Of a stretch of 64,000 nucleotides of DNA, positions 1 to 9,962 are shown piece by piece. Position numbers and translations under genes: made by a program. The first letter of the stretch is position 1, and every line of letters begins with the position of its first letter. Source of the DNA: Leuconostoc inhae. Its GTDB lineage: Bacteria; Bacillota; Bacilli; Lactobacillales; Lactobacillaceae. The DNA is taken from assembly GCF_019656015.1 (NCBI RefSeq), contig NZ_BPKW01000010.1, forward strand, positions 20,343 to 84,342, given 5' to 3'. Under the pieces are notes generated by a model. That model did not search any database. It saw only the letters and a program-made list of their open reading frames with translations, and was not told the origin of the DNA.

Positions 1-259
1 TGGTGAAGTTGGTAATGCAGAACACTCATTAATTAACTGGGGTAAAGCTGGTCGTAACCGTTGGCGTGGAAAGCGTCCACACGTTCGTGGATCAGTAATG
101 AACCCTAACGATCACCCACACGGTGGTGGTGAAGGTAAAGCACCAGTTGGTCGTCCAAGTCCTATGTCACCATGGGGTAAGAAGACTGCTGGTAAGAAGA
201 CTCGCGATAAGAAGAAGGCTTCAACGAAGCTTATTGTTCGCAGTCGTAAGAGTAAGTAA
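1..259 (+). CDS. rplB: 50S ribosomal protein L2, C-terminal part
   Basis: The window opens inside this gene; the last 85 codons are present (frame from base 2, TAA at 257-259). L2 is a 23S rRNA-binding protein of the large subunit, near the peptidyl transferase centre. The conserved stretch [14 protein letters not shown], which holds the functionally important histidine of the family, is intact and is followed by the usual basic tail. It is the upstream neighbour of rpsS, as in the S10 operon of Firmicutes. The 5' end lies outside the window. Confidence 0.97.
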   Translation, partial: GEVGNAEHSLINWGKAGRNRWRGKRPHVRGSVMNPNDHPHGGGEGKAPVGRPSPMSPWGKKTAGKKTRDKKKASTKLIVRSRKSK

Positions 260-276
260 GGGAAAGGAGATAACTA

Positions 277-558
277 ATGGCTCGTAGTTTAAAAAAGGGA
301 CCATTTGCGGACCCACACTTGCTTAAGAAGATTGAAGCGCAAGCGGATTCTGAGAAGAAGTCAGTGATCAAGACTTGGTCACGTCGTTCAACAATCTTCC
401 CAAGCTTTGTCGGCTTTACAATTGCCGTTTATGATGGACGCAAGCACGTTCCAGTTTTTGTACAAGAAGACATGGTTGGCCACAAGTTGGGCGAATTTGT
501 CCCAACTCGTACATTCAAAGGCCACACAGCTGATGATAAGAAGACTGTTAAAAAATAA
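277..558 (+). CDS. rpsS: 30S ribosomal protein S19
   Basis: The protein has 93 residues, the usual S19 length. It begins [10 protein letters not shown] and has the family pattern [12 protein letters not shown], which contacts the 16S rRNA of the small-subunit head. The start is set by an AAAGGAG site about 7 bases upstream. It lies 17 bases after rplB and 16 before rplV, so it is part of the S10 operon. Confidence 0.98.
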   Translation: MARSLKKGPFADPHLLKKIEAQADSEKKSVIKTWSRRSTIFPSFVGFTIAVYDGRKHVPVFVQEDMVGHKLGEFVPTRTFKGHTADDKKTVKK

Positions 559-574
559 AGGAGGAAATTGAAAA

Positions 575-931
575 ATGGCTGAACAAATTACTTCAGCTCG
601 CGCGACAGCTAAGATCGTTCGCGTTGCCCCACGTAAGGCACGCCTAGTTCTTGACACGATTCGTCGTAAGAGCGTTAACGAAGCATATGCAATTTTGAAG
701 TTCCTACCTAACACTTCTACTGAAGATATTTACAAGGTTTTGAACTCAGCAGTTGCTAATGCTGAAAACAACTTCTCATTAGACCGAGAAGATCTTATCG
801 TGAAGGAAGCCTTTGCTAACGAAGGACCAACGCTTAAGCGTTTCCGTCCTCGTGCCAAAGGTTCTGCTTCACCTATCAACAAGCGTACAAGTCACATCAC
901 TATTGTGGTTGCTGAGAAGGAGGCAAAGTAA
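575..931 (+). CDS. rplV: 50S ribosomal protein L22
   Basis: The protein has 118 residues. L22 binds 23S rRNA and its beta hairpin lines the nascent peptide exit tunnel. The C-terminal hairpin region ([18 protein letters not shown]) is intact. The AAAGGAGG site at the end of rpsS sets the start. The stop overlaps the rpsC start in a TAATG junction, so translation is probably coupled. Confidence 0.98.
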   Translation: MAEQITSARATAKIVRVAPRKARLVLDTIRRKSVNEAYAILKFLPNTSTEDIYKVLNSAVANAENNFSLDREDLIVKEAFANEGPTLKRFRPRAKGSASPINKRTSHITIVVAEKEAK

Positions 932-1602
932 TGGGTCAAAAGATTAACCCTACTGGATTCCGTGTCGGCGTTATTCGCGACTGGGATGCAAAGTGGTTTG
1001 CTGACAAGGCTGATTATGCTAACCAACTTCACGAAGACTTACGTATTCGTAAGTATATCGAAAAGAACTTAGCTGACGCCGCAGTTGATCGCATCGAAAT
1101 TGAACGCAGCACAAAATCACGTGTTGACGTTTCTGTCCATACTGCCAAGCCAGGAATGGTTATTGGTAAAGGTGGTTCTGAAGTTGAAAAGCTTCGTACA
1201 CAGTTGGCTAAGTTGACTGATGTTGATGAAAAGGGACGCTCAAAGCGTGTATTCATCAACATTGTTGAAATCAAAAAGCCTGATTTGTCTGCACACTTAG
1301 TTGGGCAACAAATTGCTGGTGACTTAGAACGTCGTGTTGCTTTCCGTCGTGCAATGCGTGGCGCAATCCAACGTGCAACACGTTCAGGTGCTAAGGGTAT
1401 AAAAGTTATGGTTTCAGGCCGTTTGAATGGTGCAGATATTGCCCGTATTGAACAGTATACTGAAGGCACTGTACCTTTGCATACTTTACGTGCTGATATT
1501 GATTACTCATGGGACGAAGCAATGACTGCTTATGGTAACTTGGGTATTAAAACTTGGATTTATCGTGGTGATATTTTACCACAAAAAAAGAACAGTAAGT
1601 AA
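931..1602 (+). CDS. rpsC: 30S ribosomal protein S3
   Basis: The protein has 223 residues. It begins [18 protein letters not shown], has the KH domain GKGG motif ([15 protein letters not shown]), and has the C-terminal S3 domain. S3 sits at the mRNA entry side of the 30S head. It overlaps rplV by one base and is followed after 14 bases by rplP behind an AAGGAGG site. Confidence 0.98.
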   Translation: MGQKINPTGFRVGVIRDWDAKWFADKADYANQLHEDLRIRKYIEKNLADAAVDRIEIERSTKSRVDVSVHTAKPGMVIGKGGSEVEKLRTQLAKLTDVDEKGRSKRVFINIVEIKKPDLSAHLVGQQIAGDLERRVAFRRAMRGAIQRATRSGAKGIKVMVSGRLNGADIARIEQYTEGTVPLHTLRADIDYSWDEAMTAYGNLGIKTWIYRGDILPQKKNSK

Positions 1603-1616
1603 GGAGGGAAGCGAAC

Positions 1617-2030
1617 ATGTTAGTACCAAAGCGTGTTAAATTCCGTCGTGTACACCGTGGTCACATGCGTGGCGAAGCAAAAGGTGGAAAGACGGTAACG
1701 TTCGGTGATTTTGGCTTACAAGCAACAACATCAAGCTGGATTACAAGTCGTCAAATTGAAGCTGCCCGTATTGCAATAACACGTTATATGAAGCGTGGAG
1801 GTAAGGTTTGGATTAAAATCTTCCCCCACAAGTCATATACATCTAAAGGTGTTGGTGTTCGAATGGGTAACGGTAAAGGTGCACCTGAAGGTTGGGTTGA
1901 ACCAGTTAAACGTGGCAAAGTAATGTTTGAAGTGGCAGGAGTTTCTGAAGCAACTGCACGTGAAGCATTACGTTTGGCACAACACAAGTTGCCTGTACGT
2001 ACAAAGATTATTGCTCGGGAGGCTGAATAA
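1617..2030 (+). CDS. rplP: 50S ribosomal protein L16
   Basis: The protein has 137 residues and begins [19 protein letters not shown], diagnostic of L16. L16 binds 23S rRNA near the A-site tRNA elbow and is needed for late 50S assembly. The GRVGSGKG-like segment appears as [13 protein letters not shown]. Its TAATGG stop overlaps the start of rpmC by one base. Confidence 0.98.
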   Translation: MLVPKRVKFRRVHRGHMRGEAKGGKTVTFGDFGLQATTSSWITSRQIEAARIAITRYMKRGGKVWIKIFPHKSYTSKGVGVRMGNGKGAPEGWVEPVKRGKVMFEVAGVSEATAREALRLAQHKLPVRTKIIAREAE

Positions 2031-2236
2031 TGGCTAAAGCAAGTGAATTGAAAGAATTGTCACTTGCGGATTTGCAAAAGCGCGAAGCCGAATTCAAGGA
2101 AGAATTATTCAACCTACGTTTTCAATTGGCCACTGGTCAACTTGAAAACACGGCGCGTATCGCACAAGTTCGTAAGGACATCGCACGAGTTAAAACAGTT
2201 ATTCGTGCACAAGAATTGGCAAACGCCAGTAAATAA
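2030..2236 (+). CDS. rpmC: 50S ribosomal protein L29
   Basis: The protein has 68 residues, with the L29 pattern [19 protein letters not shown] followed by [11 protein letters not shown]29 is a helical hairpin protein near the exit tunnel, where it helps to dock chaperones and SRP. It starts in the stop codon of rplP and is followed by rpsQ after 22 bases. Confidence 0.97.
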   Translation: MAKASELKELSLADLQKREAEFKEELFNLRFQLATGQLENTARIAQVRKDIARVKTVIRAQELANASK

Positions 2237-2258
2237 GACGAAAGGAAGAAGCTGAAAA

Positions 2259-2525
2259 ATGAGTGAAGAACGTAATGCTCGAAAAGTTTACCAAGGCCGT
2301 GTCGTTTCAGATAAGATGGACAAGACAATTACTGTCGCTGTTGATACTTATGTAACACATGCAGTTTATGGTAAGCGAGTTAAGTACACGAAGAAGTTTA
2401 AAACCCATGATGAAAACAATAGCGCTAAGATGAATGATATTGTTCAAATTATGGAAACACGTCCTTTGTCTGCAACTAAGCACTTCCGTTTGGTTAAGAT
2501 CGTTGAAGAGGCAGTAATTCTCTAA
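2259..2525 (+). CDS. rpsQ: 30S ribosomal protein S17
   Basis: The protein has 88 residues with the OB-fold S17 pattern: [18 protein letters not shown] and later [21 protein letters not shown]17 is a primary 16S rRNA-binding protein of the 30S body. A GAAAGGAAG ribosome site precedes the start. The 52 bases to rplN contain no clear terminator. Confidence 0.98.
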   Translation: MSEERNARKVYQGRVVSDKMDKTITVAVDTYVTHAVYGKRVKYTKKFKTHDENNSAKMNDIVQIMETRPLSATKHFRLVKIVEEAVIL

Positions 2526-2577
2526 TTCGTTCGGTACTAAATCGTCGTAATTAATTGCTAACTAAGGAGGAAGAACC

Positions 2578-2946
2578 ATGATTCAACAAGAGAGTCGTTT
2601 AAAAGTGGCTGACAACTCTGGCGCACGTGAAATCTTAACGATTAAAGTGCTCGGTGGTTCAGGCCGTAAGTTTGCGGGTGTGGGTGACATGATTGTTGCT
2701 ACAGTTAAGCAAGCTATCCCTGGTGGTAACGTAAAGAAGGGTGACGTCGTTAAGGCTGTCATCGTTCGTACTGTTTCTGACGTTCGTCGTACAGATGGCT
2801 CATACATCAATTTTGATGAAAATGCCGCTGTTATCGTGAAGGAAGATAAGTCACCAGTTGGTACACGTATTTTTGGTCCTGTTGCACGTGAATTGCGTGA
2901 CAGTGATTTCATGCGTATCGTTTCATTGGCACCAGAAGTGCTCTAA
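2578..2946 (+). CDS. rplN: 50S ribosomal protein L14
   Basis: The protein has 122 residues, exactly the normal length, beginning [21 protein letters not shown]14 lies at the subunit interface and is also the binding site of the silencing factor RsfS. The start is set by AAGGAGG. It is the first gene of the spc-type cluster and is followed 23 bases later by rplX. Confidence 0.98.
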   Translation: MIQQESRLKVADNSGAREILTIKVLGGSGRKFAGVGDMIVATVKQAIPGGNVKKGDVVKAVIVRTVSDVRRTDGSYINFDENAAVIVKEDKSPVGTRIFGPVARELRDSDFMRIVSLAPEVL

Positions 2947-2969
2947 TACTGACAAGGAGGAGCCAAAAC

Positions 2970-3278
2970 ATGTTTGTAAAAACAGGTGATAAGGTTCGCG
3001 TCATTGCCGGCAAAGATAAGGGAAAAGAAGGCGCAATTACTAAAATTGTTGCTGGAAAAGATCGCGTAGTTGTCGAAGGCGTGAACATCGTTAAGAAGCA
3101 TCAAAAACCTTCTAACGAATACCCACAGGGTGGTGTTATCGATATTGAAGCACCTATCCACGTATCAAACGTGCAACTGCTTGACCCTTCAACTAATGAA
3201 CCAACTAAAGTTGCGTTTAAAATTGAAGACGGTAAGAAAGTTCGCGTATCTAAAAAGTCTGGTAACGTACTAGGCTAA
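2970..3278 (+). CDS. rplX: 50S ribosomal protein L24
   Basis: The protein has 102 residues with an N-terminal KOW motif ([18 protein letters not shown]). L24 starts 50S assembly by binding the 5' domain of 23S rRNA. The ribosome site AAGGAGG is well placed. The gene ends 23 bases before rplE. Confidence 0.98.
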   Translation: MFVKTGDKVRVIAGKDKGKEGAITKIVAGKDRVVVEGVNIVKKHQKPSNEYPQGGVIDIEAPIHVSNVQLLDPSTNEPTKVAFKIEDGKKVRVSKKSGNVLG

Positions 3279-3301
3279 TTTTGAAAGGTGAAATCATTTT
3301 C

Positions 3302-3844
3302 ATGGCTAACGCATTAAAAGAAAAATATGTTAATGAAGTTCAACCTGCTTTAATCGAAAAGTTTGGCTTTAAATCACCAATGCAAGCACCTAAGATCGAT
3401 AAAATTGTTCTTAATATGGGTGTTGGTGATGCAGTTTCAAACTCTAAGAACTTGGATGAAGCGGTTGAAGAATTGAAGTTGATTGCTGGTCAACAGCCAG
3501 TTATCACAAAGGCAAAGAAATCAATCGCTGGTTTCCGTTTGCGTGAAGGTATGTCAATCGGAACTAAGGTTACATTGCGCGGTCAGCGCATGTATGAATT
3601 CTTAGACAAGTTGATTAACATTTCATTGCCTCGTGTTCGCGATTTCCGTGGTGTATCATCAAAGGCTTTTGATGGTCGTGGTAACTACACTTTAGGTATT
3701 CGTGAACAATTAATCTTCCCTGAAATCGATTTTGATAAAGTTAACCGCGTTCGCGGATTAGACATTGTTGTTGTTACAACAGCACAAAATGATGAAGAAG
3801 GTCGTGAATTGTTGACACTCTTAGGAATGCCATTTACTAAGTAA
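3302..3844 (+). CDS. rplE: 50S ribosomal protein L5
   Basis: The protein has 180 residues with the L5 signatures [18 protein letters not shown] and [17 protein letters not shown]5 binds 5S rRNA in the central protuberance. The open frame reaches an ATG at 3281, but the AAAGGTGA at 3285-3292 makes a good ribosome site only for the ATG at 3302, whose product [10 protein letters not shown] fits the family. In most Firmicutes the next gene is rpsN; here it is missing and 142 bases of structured sequence follow. Confidence 0.97.
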   Translation: MANALKEKYVNEVQPALIEKFGFKSPMQAPKIDKIVLNMGVGDAVSNSKNLDEAVEELKLIAGQQPVITKAKKSIAGFRLREGMSIGTKVTLRGQRMYEFLDKLINISLPRVRDFRGVSSKAFDGRGNYTLGIREQLIFPEIDFDKVNRVRGLDIVVVTTAQNDEEGRELLTLLGMPFTK

Positions 3845-3856
3845 TTGTATTCTAAA

Positions 3857-3942
3857 AACGACTGTCGCTCTTAAAATTAAATAGAGTGACACGTTTTTAA
3901 CTGTAATTGACTGAAATGGTCTATAATGGTTAAGAGCGTGTC
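3857..3942 (+). promoter_or_regulatory. Structured RNA in the rplE-rpsH gap (terminator-like, three-way switch)
   Basis: Three segments can pair in mutually exclusive ways. First, 3857-3871 pairs with 3883-3895 (9 bp plus 4 bp around a 2-base bulge) and is followed by TTTTT, so it looks like an intrinsic terminator. Second, 3888-3901 pairs with 3929-3942 over 14 bp with two G-U pairs. Third, 3866-3874 pairs perfectly with 3930-3938. A TATAAT lies at 3922-3927 without a good -35. S8 autoregulates the spc operon of E. coli near this place, but no S8 target is proven here. Confidence 0.55.
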
Positions 3943-3986
3943 ATTTAATTATGTCTCGTTCAAAAATTAAAGGAGGATATCGATAG

Positions 3987-4385
3987 ATGTCTATGACTGA
4001 TCCAATTGCTGACTTGTTGACACGTATTCGTAACGCCAATTTGGCTCACCGCGAAATTGTTGAAATTCCAGCATCAAAAATTAAAAAGAGCATCGCTGAA
4101 ATCTTGAAATCAGAAGGTTTTATCCGCGACGTAGAGTACATTGAAGATAACAAGCAAGGTGTTATCCGTGTATTTCTGAAGTACGGTGAAGACCGTAATC
4201 GTGTGATTACAGGAATTAAGCGTATCTCAAAGCCAGGTTTGCGTAAGTATGCTAAATCTGATTCATTACCAAAGGTTTTGAACGGATTAGGTATTGCTAT
4301 TATTTCGACTTCAGTTGGTGTTATTACTGACAAAGAAGCTCGTTCAAAGCAAATTGGCGGCGAGATTCTCGCCTACGTTTGGTAA
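3987..4385 (+). CDS. rpsH: 30S ribosomal protein S8
   Basis: The protein has 132 residues, [18 protein letters not shown] at the start and the RNA-binding C-terminal [13 protein letters not shown] motif. S8 is a primary binder of helix 21 of 16S rRNA and, in E. coli, a translational regulator of its own operon. The ribosome site AAAGGAGG at 3970 is strong. It normally follows rpsN, which is absent here. Confidence 0.98.
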   Translation: MSMTDPIADLLTRIRNANLAHREIVEIPASKIKKSIAEILKSEGFIRDVEYIEDNKQGVIRVFLKYGEDRNRVITGIKRISKPGLRKYAKSDSLPKVLNGLGIAIISTSVGVITDKEARSKQIGGEILAYVW

Positions 4386-4409
4386 TATATCTAAGAAAGG
4401 AGACTTACC

Positions 4410-4946
4410 ATGAGCCGTATTGGAAATAAAGTAATTACATTGCCAACAGATGTTGAAGTATCTCAAGAGGGTACTGTTGTTACTGTTAAGGGACCTAAGG
4501 GAACATTGTCGCGTGATATTGCTTCACAAATTTCAATGTCTGTTGAAGGTACTACAGTAGCATTTTCACGTCAAAGTGACGACAACAAGACAAAAGCTTT
4601 GCATGGTACCACTCGTGCAAACGTTGCTAACATGGTTGAAGGTGTTTCTAATGGATTCACTAAAACTTTGAAGCTTGTCGGTGTTGGTTATCGTGCAGCA
4701 AAGTCAGGTTCAAAATTGACTTTGGCAGTTGGTTATTCACACCCCGTTGATTTTGAAGAACGTGAAGATTTAACAGTTGAAGTGCCTGACGCATTGACTA
4801 TTAAAATTTCAGGTATCTCAAAGCAACGTGTTGGCGATTTAGCCGCTGAAATTCGTGCCGTACGTTCACCTGAACCATATAAAGGTAAGGGTATTCGTTA
4901 CGAAGGCGAAATCGTTCGTCGTAAGGAAGGTAAGACTGGTAAGTAA
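4410..4946 (+). CDS. rplF: 50S ribosomal protein L6
   Basis: The protein has 178 residues with two L6 repeats and the C-terminal signature [15 protein letters not shown]6 lies near the sarcin-ricin loop and the factor-binding site. AAAGGAG sets the start, 24 bases after rpsH. A 93-base AT-rich gap separates it from rplR; that gap has a TATAAT at 5002-5007 and a small hairpin ATGGC/GCCAT at 5006-5019. Confidence 0.98.
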   Translation: MSRIGNKVITLPTDVEVSQEGTVVTVKGPKGTLSRDIASQISMSVEGTTVAFSRQSDDNKTKALHGTTRANVANMVEGVSNGFTKTLKLVGVGYRAAKSGSKLTLAVGYSHPVDFEEREDLTVEVPDALTIKISGISKQRVGDLAAEIRAVRSPEPYKGKGIRYEGEIVRRKEGKTGK

Positions 4947-5039
4947 AAGGATTCTATATTCTTTTAATTCATCAGTATTATTTTCATCATAAATAATAAT
5001 TTATAATGGCATAAGCCATAAGAAAAGGAAAGCACAGCT

Positions 5040-5393
5040 ATGATTTCAAAACCAGATAAAAATAAGCTTCGCGTAAAGCGTCATAAGCGCGTCCGCGGTA
5101 AGATTTCTGGTACTGCTGCTCGCCCACGTTTGAACGTATTCCGTTCTAATGCAAACATCTACGCGCAATTAATTGATGACGTAGCGGGTGTAACGCTAGC
5201 AAGTGCCTCAAGCCATGATACAGAAGTATCAGGTACAAAAACAGAACAAGCAATTAAAGTTGGTGAGTTGATCGCTACACGTGGTAAGACTGCAGGATTA
5301 GAAGATATTATCTTTGATCGTGGTGGTTACTTGTACCATGGTCGTGTTCAAGCATTGGCAGAAGCAGCCCGTGAAAACGGCTTGAAGTTCTAA
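5040..5393 (+). CDS. rplR: 50S ribosomal protein L18
   Basis: The protein has 117 residues. Its basic N-terminus and the pattern [20 protein letters not shown], then [20 protein letters not shown], are typical of L18. L18 binds 5S rRNA together with L5. An AAAGGAAAG ribosome site precedes the start. rpsE follows 19 bases downstream. Confidence 0.98.
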   Translation: MISKPDKNKLRVKRHKRVRGKISGTAARPRLNVFRSNANIYAQLIDDVAGVTLASASSHDTEVSGTKTEQAIKVGELIATRGKTAGLEDIIFDRGGYLYHGRVQALAEAARENGLKF

Positions 5394-5412
5394 GGAAAGG
5401 AGGAATATAAAA

Positions 5413-5919
5413 ATGGTTGAATTCGTTAACCCTAAGTCACTTGGTGAATTAGAAGAAAACGTGGTTGCTATTAACCGTGTTACGAAAGTTGTCAAAGGTG
5501 GCCGTCGTTTGCGTTTTGCAGCGTTGGTTGTCGTAGGTGATAAACAAGGGCACGTTGGTTTTGGTACTGGTAAAGCACAGGAAGTTCCTGAAGCTATCCG
5601 TAAAGCTATTGAAGATGCTAAGCGTAAGTTGATCACTGTTCCTACAGTATCTACAACTATTCCTCACGACGTTCTTGGCGTATGGGGCGGCGGTAAGATT
5701 TTGGTCAAACCAGCTGAAGAAGGTTCTGGTGTTGCTGCTGGTGGTGCTGCACGTTCTGTTATGGAATTAGCAGGTATCACAGATGTGACTGCAAAGTCAC
5801 TTGGCTCATCAACACCAGTTAACGTTGTTCGTGCAACTTTTGATGCTTTAACAAGTTTAAAAGATGCAGAACAAGTAGCAGCTTTGCGTGGTGTTTCTTT
5901 AGAACACTTGGCTGAATAA
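5413..5919 (+). CDS. rpsE: 30S ribosomal protein S5
   Basis: The protein has 168 residues, with the double-stranded RNA-binding N-terminal domain ([19 protein letters not shown]) and the C-terminal [15 protein letters not shown] signature. S5 acts in decoding accuracy and mRNA unwinding at the entry channel. The AAAGGAGG site overlaps the end of rplR. rpmD follows 11 bases later. Confidence 0.98.
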   Translation: MVEFVNPKSLGELEENVVAINRVTKVVKGGRRLRFAALVVVGDKQGHVGFGTGKAQEVPEAIRKAIEDAKRKLITVPTVSTTIPHDVLGVWGGGKILVKPAEEGSGVAAGGAARSVMELAGITDVTAKSLGSSTPVNVVRATFDALTSLKDAEQVAALRGVSLEHLAE

Positions 5920-5930
5920 GGAGCGATAAA

Positions 5931-6113
5931 ATGGCTGATTTGAAAATCACTTTGATTAAGAGTGTGGCTCATCGTTTACCTAAGCAACGCACGATTGTTA
6001 AGTCTCTTGGACTTGGCCGTGTATCTAGCTCAGTGGTGAAGCCTAATAACGAAGCTACCCGTGGCGCAATTTTTCATATTGCACATTTGGTAAGTGTTGA
6101 AGAAGTAAAGTAA
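5931..6113 (+). CDS. rpmD: 50S ribosomal protein L30
   Basis: The protein has 60 residues, the usual length of bacterial L30, with the pattern [22 protein letters not shown]30 is a small 23S rRNA-binding protein. The start follows a TAAGGAG site that covers the rpsE stop. rplO follows after 28 bases. Confidence 0.97.
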   Translation: MADLKITLIKSVAHRLPKQRTIVKSLGLGRVSSSVVKPNNEATRGAIFHIAHLVSVEEVK

Positions 6114-6141
6114 TAACAATTAAAATAGGAGGTACCGAAAG

Positions 6142-6576
6142 ATGAACTTGAACGAATTACAACCTGCTGAAGGTTCACGCAAGTTACGTAACCGTGTCGG
6201 TCGCGGTACGTCATCAGGAAACGGTAAAACATCTGGACGTGGTCAAAAGGGTCAAAAAGCCCGTGGCAAAGTGCGTTTGGGTTTTGAAGGTGGTCAAATG
6301 CCTTTGTACCGTCGTATTCCAAAGCGTGGATTTACTAACATCTCACGTAAGGAATTTGCTGTGGTTAACTTGGAAAAGTTAAATACATTTACAGATGGCA
6401 CAGAAATCACACCAACACTTTTGATTGAAAATGGTATTGTTAAAAATCAAAAGTCAGGCATCAAAATTTTAGCTGTTGGTCAACTTGACAAAAAGCTAAT
6501 TGTTAAGGCTCATAAGTTTTCAAGCGCTGCTAAGGCTGCTATTGAACAAGCCGGTGGATCGACTGAGGTGATTTAA
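6142..6576 (+). CDS. rplO: 50S ribosomal protein L15
   Basis: The protein has 144 residues. The glycine and arginine-rich N-terminus ([20 protein letters not shown]) and the [18 protein letters not shown] motif identify L15, a late 50S assembly protein. Its stop overlaps the secY start (TAATG), the usual translational coupling of this pair. Confidence 0.98.
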   Translation: MNLNELQPAEGSRKLRNRVGRGTSSGNGKTSGRGQKGQKARGKVRLGFEGGQMPLYRRIPKRGFTNISRKEFAVVNLEKLNTFTDGTEITPTLLIENGIVKNQKSGIKILAVGQLDKKLIVKAHKFSSAAKAAIEQAGGSTEVI

Positions 6577-7910
6577 TGCTACGCACGTTATTTAATGCAG
6601 TACGTGAAAAAGATATTCGTAGAAAGATGGGATGGACACTTCTAATTTTGTTTATTTACAGAATTGGAACGCATATTACTGTGCCAGGTGTAAACCCGTC
6701 AGCTATGGCGAATATGGCTAACTCAGGATTGATGAATATTTTAAATATCTTTTCTGGTGGTGGCTTGATGAATTATTCATTGTTTGCAATGGGTGTTTCA
6801 CCATACGTGACGGCACAAATTGTTGTGCAACTTTTGCAATTAGATATCGTGCCTCGCTTTGTTGAATGGAGTAAGCAGGGGGAAGTTGGACGACGAAAGT
6901 TGAACAACGCCACACGTTGGTTAACACTTGTACTTGCTTTTGTTCAATCTGTTGGTATTACAGCAGGATTCAATTCACTTTCTGCTTATGGCTTAGTTAG
7001 CCAAACAAATAATGCGATGTCTTTTGTTATAATCGGATCGGTTATGACTATTGGAACTTTTTTTGCTATGTGGCTGGGTGAAATGATTACGGAAAAAGGT
7101 CTTGGAAACGGTGTTTCTATGATTATTTTTGCTGGAATTATTGCGCAAGCACCAGAAGGTTTGTATGAAATTTTCCGAGAAAATATATTACAAGCTGGAT
7201 CTGAAGATTTAACTAATGGCGTTGTGTTCATGATTGTGTTAGTTATAGCAATGCTGTTAGTTATAGCAGTTACAACATGGTTTTATGAGGCAACCCGTCG
7301 GTTACAGATGCAGTACACACGTTCTGCAACTTCATATGGTAGCGAAGCATATTTGCCCCTGAAAGTTAACGTTTCAGGTGTTATTCCAGTAATCTTTGCT
7401 TCATCGTTCATTAGCACACCGCAAACAATTATGATGGCATTTCAAGAGAAATATGCATCAGCGCAATGGTATCAAGTGTTGCAACAAATATTTAGTATGA
7501 CGACATTGCCAGGTGCAATTTTGTATACTGTATTGATTATTGTATTCACTTATTTCTATGCGTTTGTGCAAGTTAATCCAGAAAAACTATCTGAAAATTT
7601 GCAAAAGCAAGGCGCTTACATTGTAGGCATTCGTCCTGGTGACGAAACAAAATCGTTTGTTTCACAATTGCTATTGAATTTAAGTTTTGTTGGATCAATT
7701 TTCTTAGGATTTGTTGCACTGGTACCACTTATTGCCTCAAATATTTGGGGCTTGAATGAGAAAATTGGTTTAGGTGGTACGAGTTTGCTTATTGCTATTG
7801 GTGTTGCTTTAGATTTAATTAGACAAATTGATGGTTTGATGCAAAAAAGAAATTATATTGGGTTTATTACAAAAAATCAGTTAGCAAATCGGGAGGCAAC
7901 TAATGGTTAA
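6576..7910 (+). CDS. secY: Protein translocase subunit SecY
   Basis: The protein has 444 residues and about ten membrane segments. It forms the SecYEG channel for protein export and membrane insertion. Signatures include [14 protein letters not shown] near the start, the plug-region phrase [21 protein letters not shown], and the cytosolic loop [20 protein letters not shown] that binds SecA or the ribosome. It overlaps rplO by one base and adk by eight. Confidence 0.98.
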   Translation: MLRTLFNAVREKDIRRKMGWTLLILFIYRIGTHITVPGVNPSAMANMANSGLMNILNIFSGGGLMNYSLFAMGVSPYVTAQIVVQLLQLDIVPRFVEWSKQGEVGRRKLNNATRWLTLVLAFVQSVGITAGFNSLSAYGLVSQTNNAMSFVIIGSVMTIGTFFAMWLGEMITEKGLGNGVSMIIFAGIIAQAPEGLYEIFRENILQAGSEDLTNGVVFMIVLVIAMLLVIAVTTWFYEATRRLQMQYTRSATSYGSEAYLPLKVNVSGVIPVIFASSFISTPQTIMMAFQEKYASAQWYQVLQQIFSMTTLPGAILYTVLIIVFTYFYAFVQVNPEKLSENLQKQGAYIVGIRPGDETKSFVSQLLLNLSFVGSIFLGFVALVPLIASNIWGLNEKIGLGGTSLLIAIGVALDLIRQIDGLMQKRNYIGFITKNQLANREATNG

Positions 7911-8466
7911 AAATTTAATTTTGTTGGGTTTGCCCGGTGCCGGTAAAGGCACACAAGCAGACTTTATTGTTAAGGATTATGCGATGGTACATATCTCAAC
8001 AGGAGATATTTTCCGAGCAAACTTAACTAATAATACAGAGTTGGGTGAAAAAGCACGCGAGTATATGGATGCAGGAAACTTAGTTCCTGATGAAATTACA
8101 AACGCAATGGTTGCTGATCGTTTAAGTCAAGCGGATGTTGAAACAGATGGTTTCATGTTAGATGGATATCCACGTAATGAAGCTCAAGCCGAATTTTTGG
8201 ATGACTATTTAGCCGAAACTGGGAAATCAATTTCGGCTACGCTTTACTTTAAAGTTTCTGATTCATTGTTGCGCGAACGTCTCTTAGGACGTGGACGCGC
8301 AGATGATACACCCGAAGTTATTGACAACCGTTTAGAAGTCAATAAAGCAGCTAATTTGCCTTTAGTAAATTATTACCAAAAAGCAGGTATTTTGCACACA
8401 ATCGATGGCGGTCGTGAACTGACTGAGGTGTATCATGATGTGAGAAACATTTTAGATAGCTTATGA
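7903..8466 (+). CDS. adk: Adenylate kinase, short-LID form
   Basis: The protein has 187 residues. It converts ATP plus AMP to two ADP in the cytosol. The P-loop is [10 protein letters not shown] (residues 8-17) and the AMP-binding phrases [10 protein letters not shown] and [10 protein letters not shown] are present. The LID is only a short turn ([15 protein letters not shown]); the roughly 27-residue LID insert with its cysteine-type zinc site, common in Firmicutes, is absent. The start lies inside the end of secY, giving an 8-base overlap. Confidence 0.96.
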   Translation: MVKNLILLGLPGAGKGTQADFIVKDYAMVHISTGDIFRANLTNNTELGEKAREYMDAGNLVPDEITNAMVADRLSQADVETDGFMLDGYPRNEAQAEFLDDYLAETGKSISATLYFKVSDSLLRERLLGRGRADDTPEVIDNRLEVNKAANLPLVNYYQKAGILHTIDGGRELTEVYHDVRNILDSL

Positions 8467-8483
8467 AAGTTTCTAAAATTACA

Positions 8484-8512
8484 TTGAGAAGTACTAGTAT
8501 ATCTGGTATAAT
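8484..8512 (+). promoter_or_regulatory. Promoter upstream of infA
   Basis: TTGAGA at 8484-8489, a 17-base spacer and TATAAT at 8507-8512, with an extended -10 TGG just before it. It should give infA, rpmJ, rpsM and genes beyond an extra promoter independent of the upstream ribosomal cluster. Confidence 0.75.
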
Positions 8513-8571
8513 TTGATAGGTTAAGCACTTATCAACAATGTTGAACATTATTAGCACAGGAGGTTAAGTGC

Positions 8572-8787
8572 ATGGCCAACGATGTCATCGAAATTGAAGG
8601 TAAAGTAAAAGAAACTTTACCAAATGCGATGTTCCAAGTAGAATTAGAAAATGGGGCGGTTATTTTAGCGCATGTTTCAGGTAAGATTCGTAAGAATTTT
8701 ATTCGAATTTTGCCAGGTGATCGTGTCACAGTCGAAATGTCACCGTACGACTTAACAAAAGGTCGTATTACTTATCGTTTCCGTTAA
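8572..8787 (+). CDS. infA: Translation initiation factor IF-1
   Basis: The protein has 71 residues in an OB fold, with [20 protein letters not shown] and the ending [17 protein letters not shown]-1 binds the ribosomal A site during initiation. The ribosome site AGGAGG is 8 bases upstream. The gene has its own promoter and leads rpmJ-rpsM-rpsK-rpoA-rplQ. Confidence 0.98.
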   Translation: MANDVIEIEGKVKETLPNAMFQVELENGAVILAHVSGKIRKNFIRILPGDRVTVEMSPYDLTKGRITYRFR

Positions 8788-8832
8788 GAAGCGATTTGGA
8801 ATAATCAGTTAACCGAATAGGAGGAATCGATT

Positions 8833-8952
8833 ATGAAAGTACGCCCATCAGTTAAAAAGATGTGTGATGCTTGCCGCGTTATCAAGCGTAATGGTCGCAC
8901 AATGATCATATGCTCAGCTAACCCTAAGCACAAGCAACGCGCTGGAAAGTAA
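8833..8952 (+). CDS. rpmJ: 50S ribosomal protein L36
   Basis: A 39-residue protein beginning [16 protein letters not shown]. Cys11, Cys14, Cys27 and His33 form the zinc site, so this is the zinc-binding (C+) form. It is slightly longer than the usual 37-38 residues because two residues (Ser-Ala) stand after Cys27. An AGGAGG site precedes it. Position between infA and rpsM is the standard one. Confidence 0.96.
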   Translation: MKVRPSVKKMCDACRVIKRNGRTMIICSANPKHKQRAGK

Positions 8953-9028
8953 TTTTTCAGCATATTAAAAATTATTGTAAATAGACATAATTGTCATTTT
9001 CAAAATACTAATTAGGAGGTAAATTGTT

Positions 9029-9400
9029 ATGGCTCGTATAGCAGGTATTGATTTGCCACGTGACAAGCGAATTGTCATTGGCTTAACTTACATCTACGGA
9101 ATCGGTAATAATACTGCACAAAAAGTGTTGGTTGAAGCAGGCGTTTCAGAAGACGTCCGTGTTCGTGATCTTTCAGCAGATCAAGAAGATGCCATCCGTG
9201 CAACAGTTGACAAGTTGGACTTACAACTTGAAGGTGACTTGCGTCGTAAAGTATCATTGGATATTAAAGGATTGCAAGAAATCGCTTCATACCGTGGCAT
9301 TCGTCATCGTAAAGGGTTACCAGTTCATGGACAAAACACCAAGAACAACGCCCGTACACGTAAAGGCCCAGCTAAATCAATTGCTGGTAGAAAAAAATAA
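9029..9400 (+). CDS. rpsM: 30S ribosomal protein S13
   Basis: The protein has 123 residues, [20 protein letters not shown] at the start and [20 protein letters not shown] near the end. S13 sits in the 30S head and contacts tRNA and the 50S subunit. The ribosome site is TAGGAGG. A 129-base gap with two hairpins follows before rpsK. Confidence 0.98.
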   Translation: MARIAGIDLPRDKRIVIGLTYIYGIGNNTAQKVLVEAGVSEDVRVRDLSADQEDAIRATVDKLDLQLEGDLRRKVSLDIKGLQEIASYRGIRHRKGLPVHGQNTKNNARTRKGPAKSIAGRKK

Positions 9401-9451
9401 TTTAGAATTGTTTTTTTCTGTTGTATCCTCATCGATATGACACATGATTAT

Positions 9452-9490
9452 CGCAACCACAGTTGCGTAATGTTGGTTAAGAAATTAACC
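9452..9490 (+). promoter_or_regulatory. Two tandem hairpins in the rpsM-rpsK gap
   Basis: CGCAAC/GTTGCG (9452-9457 with 9462-9467) and GGTTAA/TTAACC (9475-9480 with 9485-9490, GAAA loop) lie ahead of the rpsK ribosome site. No U-run follows, so they are not terminators. They could be an mRNA stability or translation-control structure for rpsK. Confidence 0.4.
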
Positions 9491-9529
9491 CGAGAAATTA
9501 TACAAAAGTATTGAAAAGGAGGCAACATT

Positions 9530-9916
9530 ATGGCAGGTCGTACAACGCGTAAGCGTCGTGTGAAAAAGAATATTGAAGCGGGTGTGGCTCACATTCACTC
9601 AACATTCAACAACACAATCGTCATGATTACTGATGTCCAGGGTAACGCAGTTGCCTGGTCATCAGCTGGTGCACTTGGCTTCAAAGGAAGCCGTAAGTCA
9701 ACACCATTCGCTGCTCAAATGGCAGCGGAAGCAGCAGCAAAGAGTGCCATGGAAATGAACATGAGCACTGTTGCGGTTACTGTTAAGGGACCAGGTTCTG
9801 GCCGTGAATCAGCTATCCGTGCTTTGGCCGCAGCTGGCTTGGAAGTAACATCAATTAAAGATGTTACTCCAGTTCCCCACAACGGATCACGCCCACCAAA
9901 GCGTCGTCGTGTTTAA
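9530..9916 (+). CDS. rpsK: 30S ribosomal protein S11
   Basis: The protein has 128 residues, with [16 protein letters not shown] and [15 protein letters not shown] signatures and the ending [12 protein letters not shown]11 forms the 30S platform by the mRNA exit. The ribosome site is AAAGGAGG. It precedes rpoA, as in other Firmicutes where rpsD is not in this operon. Confidence 0.98.
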   Translation: MAGRTTRKRRVKKNIEAGVAHIHSTFNNTIVMITDVQGNAVAWSSAGALGFKGSRKSTPFAAQMAAEAAAKSAMEMNMSTVAVTVKGPGSGRESAIRALAAAGLEVTSIKDVTPVPHNGSRPPKRRRV

Positions 9917-9962
9917 TTGATTTTCATTGCTCTTGCTTTGAAAGAAGGGGTAAGAATTACAG

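Noticed and set aside
3951..3986. An 11-codon frame (MSRSKIKGGYR) ahead of rpsH, taken as a possible rpsN remnant
   Set aside because: It contains the rpsH ribosome site, has no site of its own, and its similarity to the S14 start is too short to matter.
5002..5007. Internal promoter at the TATAAT between rplF and rplR
   Set aside because: No -35 or extended -10 accompanies it in an AT-rich gap, so it was not listed as a promoter.
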